From JAFGRR01 sp964563855 (GTDB lineage Bacteria; Planctomycetota; Phycisphaerae; UBA1845; Fen-1342): a stretch of DNA of 36,660 nucleotides. Shown in pieces: positions 10,505 to 19,030 of the stretch. The stretch covers positions 1-36,660 of the forward strand of contig CAZLYU010000034.1 of NCBI GenBank assembly GCA_964563855.1. Direction: 5' to 3'. Positions within the stretch are counted from its first letter, which is position 1. Each line of letters starts with the position of its first letter. Under the pieces are notes generated by a model. It saw nothing but the letters and a program-made list of their open reading frames with translations. It was not told where the DNA came from and searched no databases. The position numbers and the translations under genes were made by a program.

Positions 10505-11290
10505 ATGAAGCGAAATCTGATTGTTTGCGCCGCACTCGCGATTGCGGCCAGCACGGCGATGGCCAACGAACTCACCGTGTCACTCGGCGTGCGCGAGACC
10601 GGCGGCAATGGTCAGCCGGTCGGCGGCTTCGGCGGCGGCTCCAGCGGCCAGATCGAGTGGTTCAACCTTGACGAGCAGGTCGTCGCCCTCGACGACACCT
10701 GGCAGCAGCTCACCTTCGACCTGTCGGCCACCGGCATTTCCGCCACCAGCTTTACCGGCGACGGCCTCATCGACGAAGCCCTCGGCACCATCGAGCACCT
10801 GCGCCTGCTCAACAGCGGCGGCGTGACTTCGGACATCACGATCTGGGTCGACAAGCTCTCGGTCACCTTTGACGACTTCAACCCGATCATCCCGCCGCAG
10901 ACCGTCGAGATCAGCACGTTCGACGCCGACCCGAACGGCGCCCCATGGGCCGACGGCACGGAAGTGATGTTCCAGGAGCCGGGCTTCTCGGGCTCGACCG
11001 ATCAGAATCTCGACCCCGCCGGCCCGAACGCGTCGGGCGTGGACAACACCGTCGGCTTTGACGACAGCTCGTCGACGCGCGCCGACTTCCGCTTTGTCGA
11101 CGCGACGACCTCGAACTGGATCCGTTACACGACTTTCGGCTCGACGCTGCCCGAGAATTCGCCCGTGCTGCCGCTGGCGGATGGCGCGACCTATTCGTCG
11201 GCGACGCTGACGCTGTGGATCAAGGGCATTCCGGAGCCGACCAGCCTCGCGCTGCTCGCTCTCGGCGCCCTGATCGCTCGCCGCCGCTAG
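10505..11290 (+). CDS. Secreted PEP-CTERM sorting-domain protein with VRETG module
   Basis: 261 residues. Signal peptide 1-20 (..IAASTAMA then NELT). The first domain (about 22-125) opens with SLGVRETGG and ends in a beta-rich IWVDKLSVTFDDF segment like carbohydrate-binding beta-sandwiches. A second domain (about 135-240) contains GTEVMFQEPGFSGSTDQN. The C-terminus is a PEP-CTERM signal: IPEPTSLALLALGALIARRR (Pro-Glu-Pro, hydrophobic helix, Arg cluster), which in other bacteria is cut by an exosortase. Both domains have counterparts in the next gene in a different order. A ribosome binding site GGAGG (10490-10494) supports the ATG. Exact function unknown; a surface or matrix role is likely. 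Confidence 0.87.
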   Translation: MKRNLIVCAALAIAASTAMANELTVSLGVRETGGNGQPVGGFGGGSSGQIEWFNLDEQVVALDDTWQQLTFDLSATGISATSFTGDGLIDEALGTIEHLRLLNSGGVTSDITIWVDKLSVTFDDFNPIIPPQTVEISTFDADPNGAPWADGTEVMFQEPGFSGSTDQNLDPAGPNASGVDNTVGFDDSSSTRADFRFVDATTSNWIRYTTFGSTLPENSPVLPLADGATYSSATLTLWIKGIPEPTSLALLALGALIARRR

Positions 11291-11293
11291 ATA

Positions 11294-11322
11294 CGGCTTA
11301 ATCGCCGCACGGCGTTAAGCCG
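11294..11322 (+). terminator. Strong hairpin just after the PEP-CTERM gene
   Basis: CGGCTTAA (11294-11301) plus CGCCG (11303-11307) pair with CGGCG (11310-11314) plus TTAAGCCG (11315-11322), leaving a two-base loop and one bulged T. It starts 4 nt after the stop. There is no following U-run, so it may protect the 3' end or assist the terminator downstream. Confidence 0.5.
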
Positions 11323-11356
11323 GTCGGCCGTTCGGTTTTCATGGGACGCTTGCAAT

Positions 11357-11418
11357 CGGGACTCTGCTCTGCCTCTGGCCTCGGTGCGAAGCCAGGTAGA
11401 GGAGAGTCCCGCTTTTTT
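11357..11418 (+). terminator. Rho-independent terminator
   Basis: CGGGACTCT (11357-11365) pairs perfectly with AGAGTCCCG (11403-11411); an inner stem joins a CTCTGCCTCTGGC stretch to GCCAGGTAGAG. Six T residues follow at 11413-11418. It ends the upstream PEP-CTERM transcript about 110 nt before the next start codon. Confidence 0.85.
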
Positions 11419-11528
11419 CTCGCCCTGACCCCACCGACCGTGGGCCGGGCCCGCTACGAACGAGCGCGTTGTGCGCTGCAGTCGCTCAAAGTGAGACATG
11501 GAAGCAGAGAAACTCGGAGGTCCTCATC

Positions 11529-13877
11529 GTGCGCGTAGCCCCAGGATTGCTCGGGTTGCTGCTGAGCTTTGCGACGGCGCAAGCCGCGTTTGCTCAGTTC
11601 AGTCAACTCATCACCGACTTTGAAGAGCCGGAATTCGTCACGTTCAACAGCGAAGTCATGTTCCGCGACCCACGCGTCTCGGGCACGACCGAAGGCGTGC
11701 AGCCCGCCCCGGCCATCGCCGACACCTATCTGACTGACGTCACCATCGACACCTTCTCGCGCGCCAACTCGCCGACCCGCTCGAGCGCCACCATCTGGAG
11801 CTGGGTCGACGCGGCCGACCCGACCGCGCTCATCCGCCTGATCACCTTCGAGTCTGAAGAGCTGCGCAACCCCGCGCTGCACCTCGGCGGCAAGGTGCGC
11901 ATGTGGGTCTCGGCCCGCGCGTTCACCGACGCGACGCTGAGCACGCCGGTCAATAACGCCAATCTCTTCTTCGCGATCGACGTGCGCGAGACCGGCGCCG
12001 GTGCGGCCCTCGGAACCGATGGCGGTGAAGCCGGCGACGTCGAGTGGGTCGGCCTCACGGCGCGCCCCACCGAGATCACCGCTGGCGACAACGGCGTCTG
12101 CGACACGACCGCCGATCCGAACAGCGACGACATTCAGGTGATCGCGCCCGGGCAAGGCGGCCTGCCGTCGTTCGCGATCTGTGTGACGCCGGGGCCGGAT
12201 GGCGTCCTTCAGACCGAGCAGGCAGGGGACGACGGTCGCTTCGTCACGCCCCGCGGCTCGATCAACGTCCCGTCGGACGGCGTGATGCGTTTGTACGAGT
12301 TTGATCTGCCCGCGCTCGATGCGGCGGATGCGGTCTTCAGCCTCTCCGGCGACGGCGACCTGCTGGCGACGCCGAACAATCGCGGCACGCTCTCCGGCGT
12401 CGTGTTCACCAATGATCCGAACAACAGCGCCGTGAGCGCGCAAACCTGGCTGATCAACATCGACGACGTCGAGTTCGAGGCCCCGCTGCCCGACCCGCCG
12501 TTCGTGCAGATCGATCCCGAGCAGCCGCGTCCGCTGGACGAAGAGGTCACGATCGACGGCATCGATCCGAACGCGACGCTGGTCGAACTGGTGGCGGTCA
12601 ACGCCGGCGGCGAAACCGTGCTCGCTTCGCTCGACCCAATGGGCGCGACCTCGGTGCTCGTGCCGACGCAGCCGCTCGCCTCGGGTCTCAATCTCGCGAC
12701 GCGCCAGACGCTGAATGGCGTGTCGAGCGACAACTCGTCCGTCGTGCGCGTCGCGTCGGCCGGCAACGGTCCGCTGCGGATCGCGATGGCGGTGCGTGAG
12801 ACGGGCGCGTTTGACACGGGCCTCGGCTGCGGCGCCGATGGCACGGGCTTCGACCCGGATCAGCCGTCGACGCTCGAATTCGTCGGTGCGAGCGGCCAGG
12901 AAGGCTTCGGTGTGCCGAACGCGCCGACCTTCAACCCCAGCCCCGACTGGATGGAGATCCAGTTTGATCCGTGCGATGAGACCTTCGGCGTCGCACAGTT
13001 CAGCGGCAACGGCGTGCTCGACCTTAACGAGTTTGGCGCGACCGACGGCGTGTGGGAAGGCCTCTACTTCCGCATCGACGAAGATTCGCCGACCGTTGGT
13101 CCGTTCACCGCGTACATCGACGACATCGTCGTGAAGGATCGCAACGGCGTCGAGGTGTGCCTCGTCGACGACTTCGAGAGCTACACGCCGGGCGACGTCG
13201 TGGTCGCCGACTTCAGCGGCAACGGTCAGGCCGACACGTTGGCCGATCCGAACAGCGACGACGTGCAGGTGGTTTCGCCGGGTACGCCGACCTTTGGCGG
13301 CCAGATTCTGGTTCGCCCGGGTCCCGACGGCATTCTGCAGACCGAGTTGGGCGGCGATGATCTCTTCTCGACTATTCACGCCCGCTTCAACTTCCCCGGC
13401 GTCGCGGGCACGAGCGTTGGCCTGTCGAACACGCCGGACCTTACGGCGGTGACCGCCGAGCAGTCGTTCAGCGGCTCGCAGTCACTGTTGGTTCAGTGGG
13501 GCTTCTCGGACACGGCGAACCTCGAGAGCGTGCTGCGGCTGACCTCGAACGGCTCGCTGGCAACCGATGCGCCGGAGTCGTTCATCGGCCCCGACCCGGT
13601 CATCCCGATCAGCTCTGTGCCGGGCACGCTGTGCGATAACCCGGACGGCCTGATTTACAGCATTCGCCTGCTGCTGCTGCCGCCCGACGTTCCCGGCGAC
13701 TGCGATCAGGACGGCGACGTCGACCTGTTCGACGTCGCCTGCATTCAGGACTGTGCGTCGAACGATCCGGCGGCGAATGAGTGCGTGTTTGTCGACATCG
13801 CGCCGAAAGATGCAACCGACGGCGTTGTCAACGGCGACGATTATCAGCTCTTCCAGTTCCTGGTCGTCGGTCCGTAG
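11529..13877 (+). CDS. Large secreted multi-module protein with dockerin-like C-terminus
   Basis: 782 residues from GTG 11529, chosen because GGAGG (11516-11520) lies 8 nt upstream and the first residues then form a signal peptide (GLLGLLLSFATAQAAFAQ). Modules in order: an EVMF domain (SEVMFRDPRVSGTTEG..), a VRETG beta-sandwich-like module, a second VRETG module (AMAVRETGAFDTG) ending IDDIVVKDRNG, then an EVMF-like stretch (FSGSQSLLVQWGF). Both VRETG modules hold a similar insert, ADPNSDDxQV..PG followed by PGPDGxLQTE, with a 21-base perfect DNA repeat at 12111-12131 and 13242-13262. The C-terminal 60 residues are dockerin-like (GDCDQDGDVDLFDVACIQDC .. VNGDDYQLFQFLVVGP) with calcium-loop-type Asp spacing and paired cysteines. 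Probably a cell-surface or extracellular carbohydrate- or matrix-binding protein; no catalytic motif seen. Confidence 0.82.
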   Translation: MRVAPGLLGLLLSFATAQAAFAQFSQLITDFEEPEFVTFNSEVMFRDPRVSGTTEGVQPAPAIADTYLTDVTIDTFSRANSPTRSSATIWSWVDAADPTALIRLITFESEELRNPALHLGGKVRMWVSARAFTDATLSTPVNNANLFFAIDVRETGAGAALGTDGGEAGDVEWVGLTARPTEITAGDNGVCDTTADPNSDDIQVIAPGQGGLPSFAICVTPGPDGVLQTEQAGDDGRFVTPRGSINVPSDGVMRLYEFDLPALDAADAVFSLSGDGDLLATPNNRGTLSGVVFTNDPNNSAVSAQTWLINIDDVEFEAPLPDPPFVQIDPEQPRPLDEEVTIDGIDPNATLVELVAVNAGGETVLASLDPMGATSVLVPTQPLASGLNLATRQTLNGVSSDNSSVVRVASAGNGPLRIAMAVRETGAFDTGLGCGADGTGFDPDQPSTLEFVGASGQEGFGVPNAPTFNPSPDWMEIQFDPCDETFGVAQFSGNGVLDLNEFGATDGVWEGLYFRIDEDSPTVGPFTAYIDDIVVKDRNGVEVCLVDDFESYTPGDVVVADFSGNGQADTLADPNSDDVQVVSPGTPTFGGQILVRPGPDGILQTELGGDDLFSTIHARFNFPGVAGTSVGLSNTPDLTAVTAEQSFSGSQSLLVQWGFSDTANLESVLRLTSNGSLATDAPESFIGPDPVIPISSVPGTLCDNPDGLIYSIRLLLLPPDVPGDCDQDGDVDLFDVACIQDCASNDPAANECVFVDIAPKDATDGVVNGDDYQLFQFLVVGP

Positions 13878-13894
13878 TGATCACCTGACGCCGA

Positions 13895-13968
13895 CTGCCG
13901 GCCCCGCGCCGGCAGGAACACAGGTCCGAAGCGCGGCGCCCCGCAGTGTGGTTCACACGGCGGGGCGC
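13895..13968 (+). terminator. Two consecutive GC hairpins after the dockerin-tailed gene
   Basis: First stem CTGCCGGC (13895-13902) with GCCGGCAG (13908-13915). Second stem GCGCCCCGC (13936-13944) with GCGGGGCGC (13960-13968), extended by an inner GTGTG/CACAC pairing. A weak T-rich tail follows (GATTTATG). Likely termination region. Confidence 0.55.
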
Positions 13969-13990
13969 TGCCGATTTATGGACTTGCGTG

Positions 13991-14013
13991 GTTTGAGTCA
14001 AACGGCGTCAAAC
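13991..14013 (+). promoter_or_regulatory. Palindromic operator candidate
   Basis: GTTTGAGTCAAAC (13991-14003) is a perfect inverted repeat around a central G, and its half GTCAAAC recurs at 14007-14013. It lies directly upstream of the -35 of the promoter at 14022-14049, where an activator would bind. Confidence 0.35.
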
Positions 14014-14021
14014 GACACTGT

Positions 14022-14049
14022 TTGGCTTCTGTGGCTTACGGGTTATACT
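14022..14049 (+). promoter_or_regulatory. Probable sigma-70 promoter of the second PEP-CTERM gene
   Basis: TTGGCT (14022-14027), 16-nt spacer and TATACT (14044-14049), about 144 nt before the start codon at 14193. The -10 is close to consensus. Confidence 0.55.
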
Positions 14050-14192
14050 TCACGCAGGCGAACGCGCGCGGCACGGACCAGGGTCGCGGCGCGGTCGCCG
14101 CATTGTCATGACGGGGCGTGGGTTCGCCGGGGCCTTCGCCAAGAGAGTCCATAGGCCCGGAAATTGAAAAACTCCTTGGAGGAGGAATGGCC

Positions 14193-14840
14193 ATGAAGCA
14201 TCTGCTGGTTGCAGCGGTCTGCGCCGCGCTGACGAGCGCCGCCAACGCCGCGTTTCTGTTCGAGATCGACACCGATGGCGCCGACGACGGCGTCCTGACG
14301 CTCAACCCGAACTTCAGCTTCGGCGGCGACACCACCACCGCGAGCCAGAGCTCGGCGAGCTCGGCGTTCGGCACGAACGGCGCCGACAGCATTTTCGGCG
14401 GCGACGGCAACGTCGATCCCGACACCTACGTGTACACCTACGACCCGTCGGTTGAAGGCGACAACCTCGTCGTTCCGGCTGGCACGGACTTGGGCGACGG
14501 CGTGCTCGCGAGCGGTCTGGCCGCTGGCGGTGCGGGCGTCTACAACGTCTTCGCGACCTGGCCGCTGAGCTCGAACATCAACCCCGCCGGCGCCAACTTT
14601 GACGTGTCGACCGCCGGCGACGCGTTCACGGTGTCGGGCCTCGACCAGAACGGTCAGGGCAACGCCTGGATCTTGCTCGGCCAGATCAACTACACGTCGG
14701 GCCCGATCACCGTCACGCAGACGGCGAACGTCAACTCGTTCGTTTCGATGCGCGCCTACGGCCTGCTGTTCGAGCCGATTCCCGAGCCCACGACCCTGTC
14801 GCTGCTCGGCCTCGCTGGGCTGCTGATTCGTCGCCGCTAA
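14193..14840 (+). CDS. Secreted PEP-CTERM sorting-domain protein
   Basis: 215 residues. Signal peptide MKHLLVAAVCAALTSAANA, then an Asp/Gly/Ser-rich beta-type body with FLFEIDTDGADDGVL at its start and SMRAYGLLFEPIPEP near its end. The C-terminal sorting signal is IPEPTTLSLLGLAGLLIRRR. Start taken at ATG 14193, which is 7 nt after GGAGG within GGAGGAGG (14178-14185); an in-frame ATG at 14187 is only 1 nt from that purine run and fits less well. No homology to the other PEP-CTERM proteins here is obvious outside the two terminal signals. Function unknown; expected at the cell surface. Confidence 0.87.
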   Translation: MKHLLVAAVCAALTSAANAAFLFEIDTDGADDGVLTLNPNFSFGGDTTTASQSSASSAFGTNGADSIFGGDGNVDPDTYVYTYDPSVEGDNLVVPAGTDLGDGVLASGLAAGGAGVYNVFATWPLSSNINPAGANFDVSTAGDAFTVSGLDQNGQGNAWILLGQINYTSGPITVTQTANVNSFVSMRAYGLLFEPIPEPTTLSLLGLAGLLIRRR

Positions 14841-14881
14841 GGCGCCAGTCGCTTCGCAGCACATCGCTCGTCTTGCCGCCC

Positions 14882-14916
14882 AACGCCGACTCGCATTTGA
14901 ATCGCGGGTCGGCGTT
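14882..14916 (+). terminator. Probable terminator of the PEP-CTERM gene
   Basis: AACGCCGAC (14882-14890) pairs with GTCGGCGTT (14908-14916), 9 bp without mismatch, followed by TCGCTT. It lies between the PEP-CTERM gene and the epimerase gene. Confidence 0.55.
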
Positions 14917-14966
14917 TCGCTTGCGCGCTTGCACCCCTGGTTCGCGCCGAGGACACTGCTGCGCGA

Positions 14967-15992
14967 ATGATTCGCAAGCCGGTCACACTGATTACGGGGG
15001 CCAACGGCGAGATCGGTCATGGACTGATCGCGCACCTCGCCGATCACGCGCGCGACACGCAGGTCGTCGCGCTCGATCTCAAGCCGATCGACGAGGCGCT
15101 CGCCGGGCGCTGCGCTGCGACGATCGTGGGCGACATTCTCGACGACAAGCTGCTCGATCGCCTGATGAGCGAGTACGCCATCCACCACATCTACCATCTC
15201 GCCGCATTGCTCAGCACCCGCGCCGAGTTCGTACCCCATGCGGCCCATCAGGTGAACGTCGACGGCACGATGAACCTCTTGCGACTCGCGGCCGAGCAGG
15301 CCGCGTCGCACGGCGAGACCGTGCAGTTTCTCTTTCCCAGCTCGATCGCGGCGTATGGCCTGCCCGATGTCGAAACGAAACGCGCCGCCGGGCCGGTGCG
15401 CGAAACAGAGTACAACTTCCCCACGACCATGTACGGCTGCAACAAGCTCTACTGCGAGCAACTCGGCCGGTACTACACGCTGCACTACCGGCAACTCGCC
15501 GCCGAGCGGTCGCGCAGCGGCGTCGACTTCCGCGCCATCCGCTTCCCGGGCCTGATCAGCGCCGACACCCTCCCCTCCGGCGGCACCAGCGACTTCGCGT
15601 CGGAGATGATCCACGCAGCCGCGACGGGCGAGGCGTACGCCTGCTTCGTGCCCGCCGAGGCCCGGATTCCGTTCATGGCGATGCCGGACGCCATCACCGC
15701 CCTGCTGCGACTGGCGGCGGCCAACGCGGAGCGCCTCACGCAGCGGGTCTACAACGTCAGCGCGTTCAGCCCCACAGCGGGTGAGATCGAGGCGGTCGTG
15801 CGCAGCGCGTTCCCGTCCGCCGACATCCGCTTCGACCCGGATGCCGCCCGCACCCGCATCGTCGATTCCTGGCCGGCGGAAGTCGATGACGCCCCCGCCC
15901 GGCGCGACTGGAACTGGTCGCCGGAGTACGACTTTCGAAAGGCGTTCGACGAATATCTGATTCCGCGGATTCGCGAGCGCTACCGCCGGTAA
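14967..15992 (+). CDS. NAD-dependent epimerase/dehydratase-fold SDR, L-threonine dehydrogenase-like
   Basis: 341 residues. The Rossmann nucleotide motif GANGEIG has glycines at 11, 14 and 17. Catalytic residues are visible as Ser in FLFPSSIAAYG (125-126) and YxxxK at Tyr156 and Lys160 (TMYGCNK). IYHLAALLS at about 75-83 and RFPGLIS resemble the SDR-type L-threonine 3-dehydrogenases, which turn threonine into 2-amino-3-oxobutyrate, more than sugar epimerases. No kbl (2-amino-3-ketobutyrate ligase) is adjacent, so the substrate stays open and a nucleotide-sugar epimerase is the alternative. It starts at ATG 14967, after the terminator hairpin of the PEP-CTERM gene, so it should have its own promoter. 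Confidence 0.85.
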   Translation: MIRKPVTLITGANGEIGHGLIAHLADHARDTQVVALDLKPIDEALAGRCAATIVGDILDDKLLDRLMSEYAIHHIYHLAALLSTRAEFVPHAAHQVNVDGTMNLLRLAAEQAASHGETVQFLFPSSIAAYGLPDVETKRAAGPVRETEYNFPTTMYGCNKLYCEQLGRYYTLHYRQLAAERSRSGVDFRAIRFPGLISADTLPSGGTSDFASEMIHAAATGEAYACFVPAEARIPFMAMPDAITALLRLAAANAERLTQRVYNVSAFSPTAGEIEAVVRSAFPSADIRFDPDAARTRIVDSWPAEVDDAPARRDWNWSPEYDFRKAFDEYLIPRIRERYRR

Positions 15993-16150
15993 CGTCACGC
16001 CCCGACCGCCTCCGGTCATACGGCTTCGTCCGCGGCGGATGAGGCGTTACAAGCGGCGCCGCGGGCCGGTCGGCGGAAAACACGGCGCGAATCTGCTACA
16101 GTCAGGAGCGGTCAAGAGAATTCACCCGGTCGCCTCAACCCGACGAACGT

Positions 16151-17722
16151 ATGCAAGACGCGAGCTTCTATCTCGAAACCTTCGGCTGCCAGATGAACAT
16201 GCTCGACAGCGAGCTGGTCGACGGGCAGCTCCGCGCATTGGGCATGCGGCGTATAACGGCTGAGCGCGAGGCCGACGTCATTCTGTTCAACACCTGCAGC
16301 GTGCGCCAGCACGCCGAAGACAAGGTGCACTCGCGCCTGGGTCAACTCAAAGCGCTCAAACGCATGCGGCCCGATGTCGTGGTAGGCGTCATTGGCTGCA
16401 TGGCGGAGCGCGAGAAGGATGACCTGTTCGTGAAGCAGCCGGTCGTCGACGTGCTCTGCGGACCCGGCGAGCTCGATCGTTTGCCCCAACTGCTGCGCGA
16501 CACGCTGGCAAGTCGCGAACGCGTGGCGGCGCTCGCCGGCAGCCTCAGCCGCCGCTCGAGCACGCTGGCCCGCGCGCTCGAATACGACAGTCTCGAGGCG
16601 CTCGATCAGTCGCGCACCCCCGCCAACGACGCCCCGGTGCTGCAGAGCTACATCCGTGTGCAACGCGGCTGCGACAAGTTCTGCACCTATTGCGTGGTGC
16701 CGTTCACACGCGGTCCCGAGCGCAGCCGCCCGGCCGAGCACATCGTCGAAGAAGCCCGCATGCTCGCCGACCGCGGGGCGCGTGAGATCACGCTGCTCGG
16801 TCAAACCGTCAACAGCTACGTGAACCAGGACGACGGCCGCCCGGTGCGCTTCGCCGAACTCCTGCAACGCGTGCACGCCGTCGACGGCATCGATCGCATT
16901 CGCTTCGTCACCAGCTTTCCGGCTGACTGGGACGAAGACATCTTCCGCGTGATGCGCGACTACCCGAAGGTCTGCCCCTATCTACACATTCCGGCGCAGA
17001 GCGGGTCAGATCGCATGCTGCAGGCCATGCGGCGCACCTACACCGCCGACAGCTACCTGAAGCTGATGGACACCGCCCGCCGTTACATCCCCGACGTCGC
17101 GCTCGCCGGCGACTTCATCGTCGGTTTCTGCGGCGAGACCGACGACGACTTTCAGCAGACGATCGATCTGGTGCGGCGTGTCGCCTACAAGCAGATCTTC
17201 GTCTTCAAATACTCGACCCGACCGGGCACCGCCGCCGATCGCCGACAAGATGACGACGTTCCGCAGACGGTGAAAGCAGAGCGCAACCGCGAGCTGCTCG
17301 CCGTGCAGATGGAGATCATGGAGCGTCAGAAGCGGTCGCTGGTCGGTCAGACGTTCGAGGTGCTGGTCGAGGGCTACAGCAAGGTCGCGCGGAAGGCGCA
17401 GCGGGCCCGCGTCGCCAGCACCGGCCCGCACGGCGCGACGGTCGAAGGCGAAAGCTGGCAGCCCAGCGAGCAGGAGCGCGGCGCCGAGGTGTCGCTCGAC
17501 AAAGCGAACCAGCTCATCGGGCGTACGCCGCACGACGTCATCGCTGTTTTCGATGGCGCCGCGGAGCATATTGGGGCGTTGGTCAATGTGACGATCGAAG
17601 ACGCCAGCCCGCTAACGTTGTTCGGTCGGATCGCGTCGGTCGCGTCGCCGGCGCGCCGGCCGGTGAAGACGCAAAAGCCGCGACACGGGGCGCTGGCGGC
17701 GCTGCCGGTGTTGGAGCACTAG
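16151..17722 (+). CDS. miaB: tRNA-2-methylthio-N6-isopentenyladenosine37 synthase
   Basis: 523 residues. The N-terminal MTTase domain has its three cluster cysteines at 13, 49 and 83 (ETFGCQMNMLDSEL, NTCSVRQHAEDK, IGCMAER). The radical SAM CxxxCxxC is at C174, C178 and C181 (QRGCDKFCTYCVVPFTRG). A C-terminal TRAM-type RNA-binding domain follows (VLVEGYSKVARKAQ.., then LIGRTPHDVIAVF). The MNMLDSE form and the RGPERSRP stretch mark MiaB rather than RimO or MtaB. The enzyme adds a methylthio group to i6A37 in tRNAs reading UNN codons. It is somewhat longer than usual because of an insert at about 105-160 and a basic C-terminal extension. Confidence 0.96.
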   Translation: MQDASFYLETFGCQMNMLDSELVDGQLRALGMRRITAEREADVILFNTCSVRQHAEDKVHSRLGQLKALKRMRPDVVVGVIGCMAEREKDDLFVKQPVVDVLCGPGELDRLPQLLRDTLASRERVAALAGSLSRRSSTLARALEYDSLEALDQSRTPANDAPVLQSYIRVQRGCDKFCTYCVVPFTRGPERSRPAEHIVEEARMLADRGAREITLLGQTVNSYVNQDDGRPVRFAELLQRVHAVDGIDRIRFVTSFPADWDEDIFRVMRDYPKVCPYLHIPAQSGSDRMLQAMRRTYTADSYLKLMDTARRYIPDVALAGDFIVGFCGETDDDFQQTIDLVRRVAYKQIFVFKYSTRPGTAADRRQDDDVPQTVKAERNRELLAVQMEIMERQKRSLVGQTFEVLVEGYSKVARKAQRARVASTGPHGATVEGESWQPSEQERGAEVSLDKANQLIGRTPHDVIAVFDGAAEHIGALVNVTIEDASPLTLFGRIASVASPARRPVKTQKPRHGALAALPVLEH

Positions 17723-17777
17723 CCTGAACTCGCGAACCTAAACCCGCTCCCCCACCACCACAATCGCGCAATGACCG

Positions 17778-18896
17778 TTACGACAACTCCACCGCGCGCG
17801 GGCAGGAGCCGAGCACGTCGAGATGCAGACACAGCGGCCGCGCGGTCTCGATCGCGCCTCGCAGCTCGGGCTCGCTGGCGTGCCCATCCGCATCGACGAA
17901 AAAGTAGTACTGCCAGTTTCGCTGCCGGCTGGGGCGCGACGTGATCATCGTGAGGTTCACGCCGCTCTGGCGAAAAACATCGAGCACGTCGACCAGCGCG
18001 CCCGCGCGGTGCGCCGTCGTGAACATGATCAGCGTGTGGTCATCGCCGGTCGCTTTCGCCGGCGTATGCCCCAGCACGAAAAAGCGCGTGACGTTGCGCG
18101 GGTTGTCCTCCACGTTCGCCACCAGAATCGGCACGTCGTAGAGCTGCGCCGCCAGCGTGCTGGCGATTGCGGCGCTGCGTGGCTCCTGCGACGCGAGTTC
18201 CGCAGCGCGGCTGCTCGACCCGACCGGCGCCGCTTTGCTCATCAGTCCCGTTTCGATGAGCCAGTCGCGGCACTGGTCGAACACCTCCGGCTTCGAGTAC
18301 ACCCGCTCGATGTCGCCAAGGGCCGACCGCGAGAGCAGATTGTGGTGGATCGCGAGATTGATCTCGGCGCAGATGCGCACCTGCGTGTCGAGAAACGCGT
18401 CCAGCGTGTCGATCACACCGCCCCCGGTCGAATTCTCGATCGGCACGACGGCGAAGTCAGCCCGACGGCGGCGCACTTCCTCGAACACGCCGCGAATATC
18501 CGCCAGCGGCTCATACTCGACCGACGCGCCGAACTTCGCGGTCGCGGCGAGGTGCGAAAAACTGCCGCGCGGACCGAGATACGCGATGCGTTGCGGGCGT
18601 TCGAGCGCGATGGAGCCGCTCATGAGTTCGCGGTAGATCGCTTGCAGCACGCTGTCGGGGAATGGGCCGGGGTTGAGCTCGCTCAACTTGGCGTAAACCT
18701 GCTTTTCACGGTCGGGCGCGTAGACCGCGACATCGCGCTGCGCCTTGATCAGACCGATCTGCCGGGCCAACTCGCCCCGCTGGCTGAGCAGACGCACCAC
18801 CTGCGCGTCGATCTCGTCGATGCGCGTCCGATGCTCGGAAAGCGCGGCGTCGATGTCGGAGGGCTGGTCAGGCATGGCGGCGGCGCTCGGCTCCAT
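17778..18896 (-). CDS. pheA: Bifunctional chorismate mutase / prephenate dehydratase
   Basis: 372 residues. An AroQ-type chorismate mutase domain (about 18-100) shows the catalytic Arg and Lys pattern HRTRIDEIDAQVVRLLSQR and GLIKAQR. The prephenate dehydratase domain (about 104-280) has IAYLGPRGSFSHLAA and ENSTGGGVIDTLD. The C-terminal ACT domain (about 285-362) carries the phenylalanine-sensing motif in variant form, TSRPSRQRNWQYYFFVD. It makes phenylpyruvate for phenylalanine synthesis and is probably feedback inhibited by phenylalanine. ATG 18896 is chosen; GTG 18899 and ATG 18875 are also in frame and the ribosome binding site does not decide. It is convergent with miaB and 134 nt downstream of the FAD monooxygenase on the same strand. 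Confidence 0.95.
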   Translation of the reverse strand: MEPSAAAMPDQPSDIDAALSEHRTRIDEIDAQVVRLLSQRGELARQIGLIKAQRDVAVYAPDREKQVYAKLSELNPGPFPDSVLQAIYRELMSGSIALERPQRIAYLGPRGSFSHLAATAKFGASVEYEPLADIRGVFEEVRRRRADFAVVPIENSTGGGVIDTLDAFLDTQVRICAEINLAIHHNLLSRSALGDIERVYSKPEVFDQCRDWLIETGLMSKAAPVGSSSRAAELASQEPRSAAIASTLAAQLYDVPILVANVEDNPRNVTRFFVLGHTPAKATGDDHTLIMFTTAHRAGALVDVLDVFRQSGVNLTMITSRPSRQRNWQYYFFVDADGHASEPELRGAIETARPLCLHLDVLGSCPRAVELS

Positions 18897-18931
18897 CACT
18901 TCCTGGCGGAATCGACACGGTGTTGCGGGCC

Positions 18932-18937
18932 ACTATA
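18932..18937 (-). promoter_or_regulatory. Probable extended -10 promoter of pheA
   Basis: Read on the minus strand, TGCTATAGT gives an extended -10 (TGn-TATAGT) 35 nt upstream of the pheA start. No good -35 is seen, as expected for extended -10 promoters. Confidence 0.45.
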
Positions 18938-19030
18938 GCAGCCCGCCCGCCGCCTTGCGCTCGCAGCGGGGCGCCCTGCGTTTGAGCGCGCGCACGCGCC
19001 CCGAAGACGACCGGCGCGGACGCCATCGTC

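Noticed and set aside
11454..13379. 641-codon minus-strand frame
   Set aside because: Antisense shadow of the dockerin-tailed secreted protein, caused by GC-rich codons lacking stop codons on the other strand.
14106..16019. 637-codon minus-strand frame
   Set aside because: Spans two well-supported plus-strand genes (PEP-CTERM and SDR) and shows no domain.
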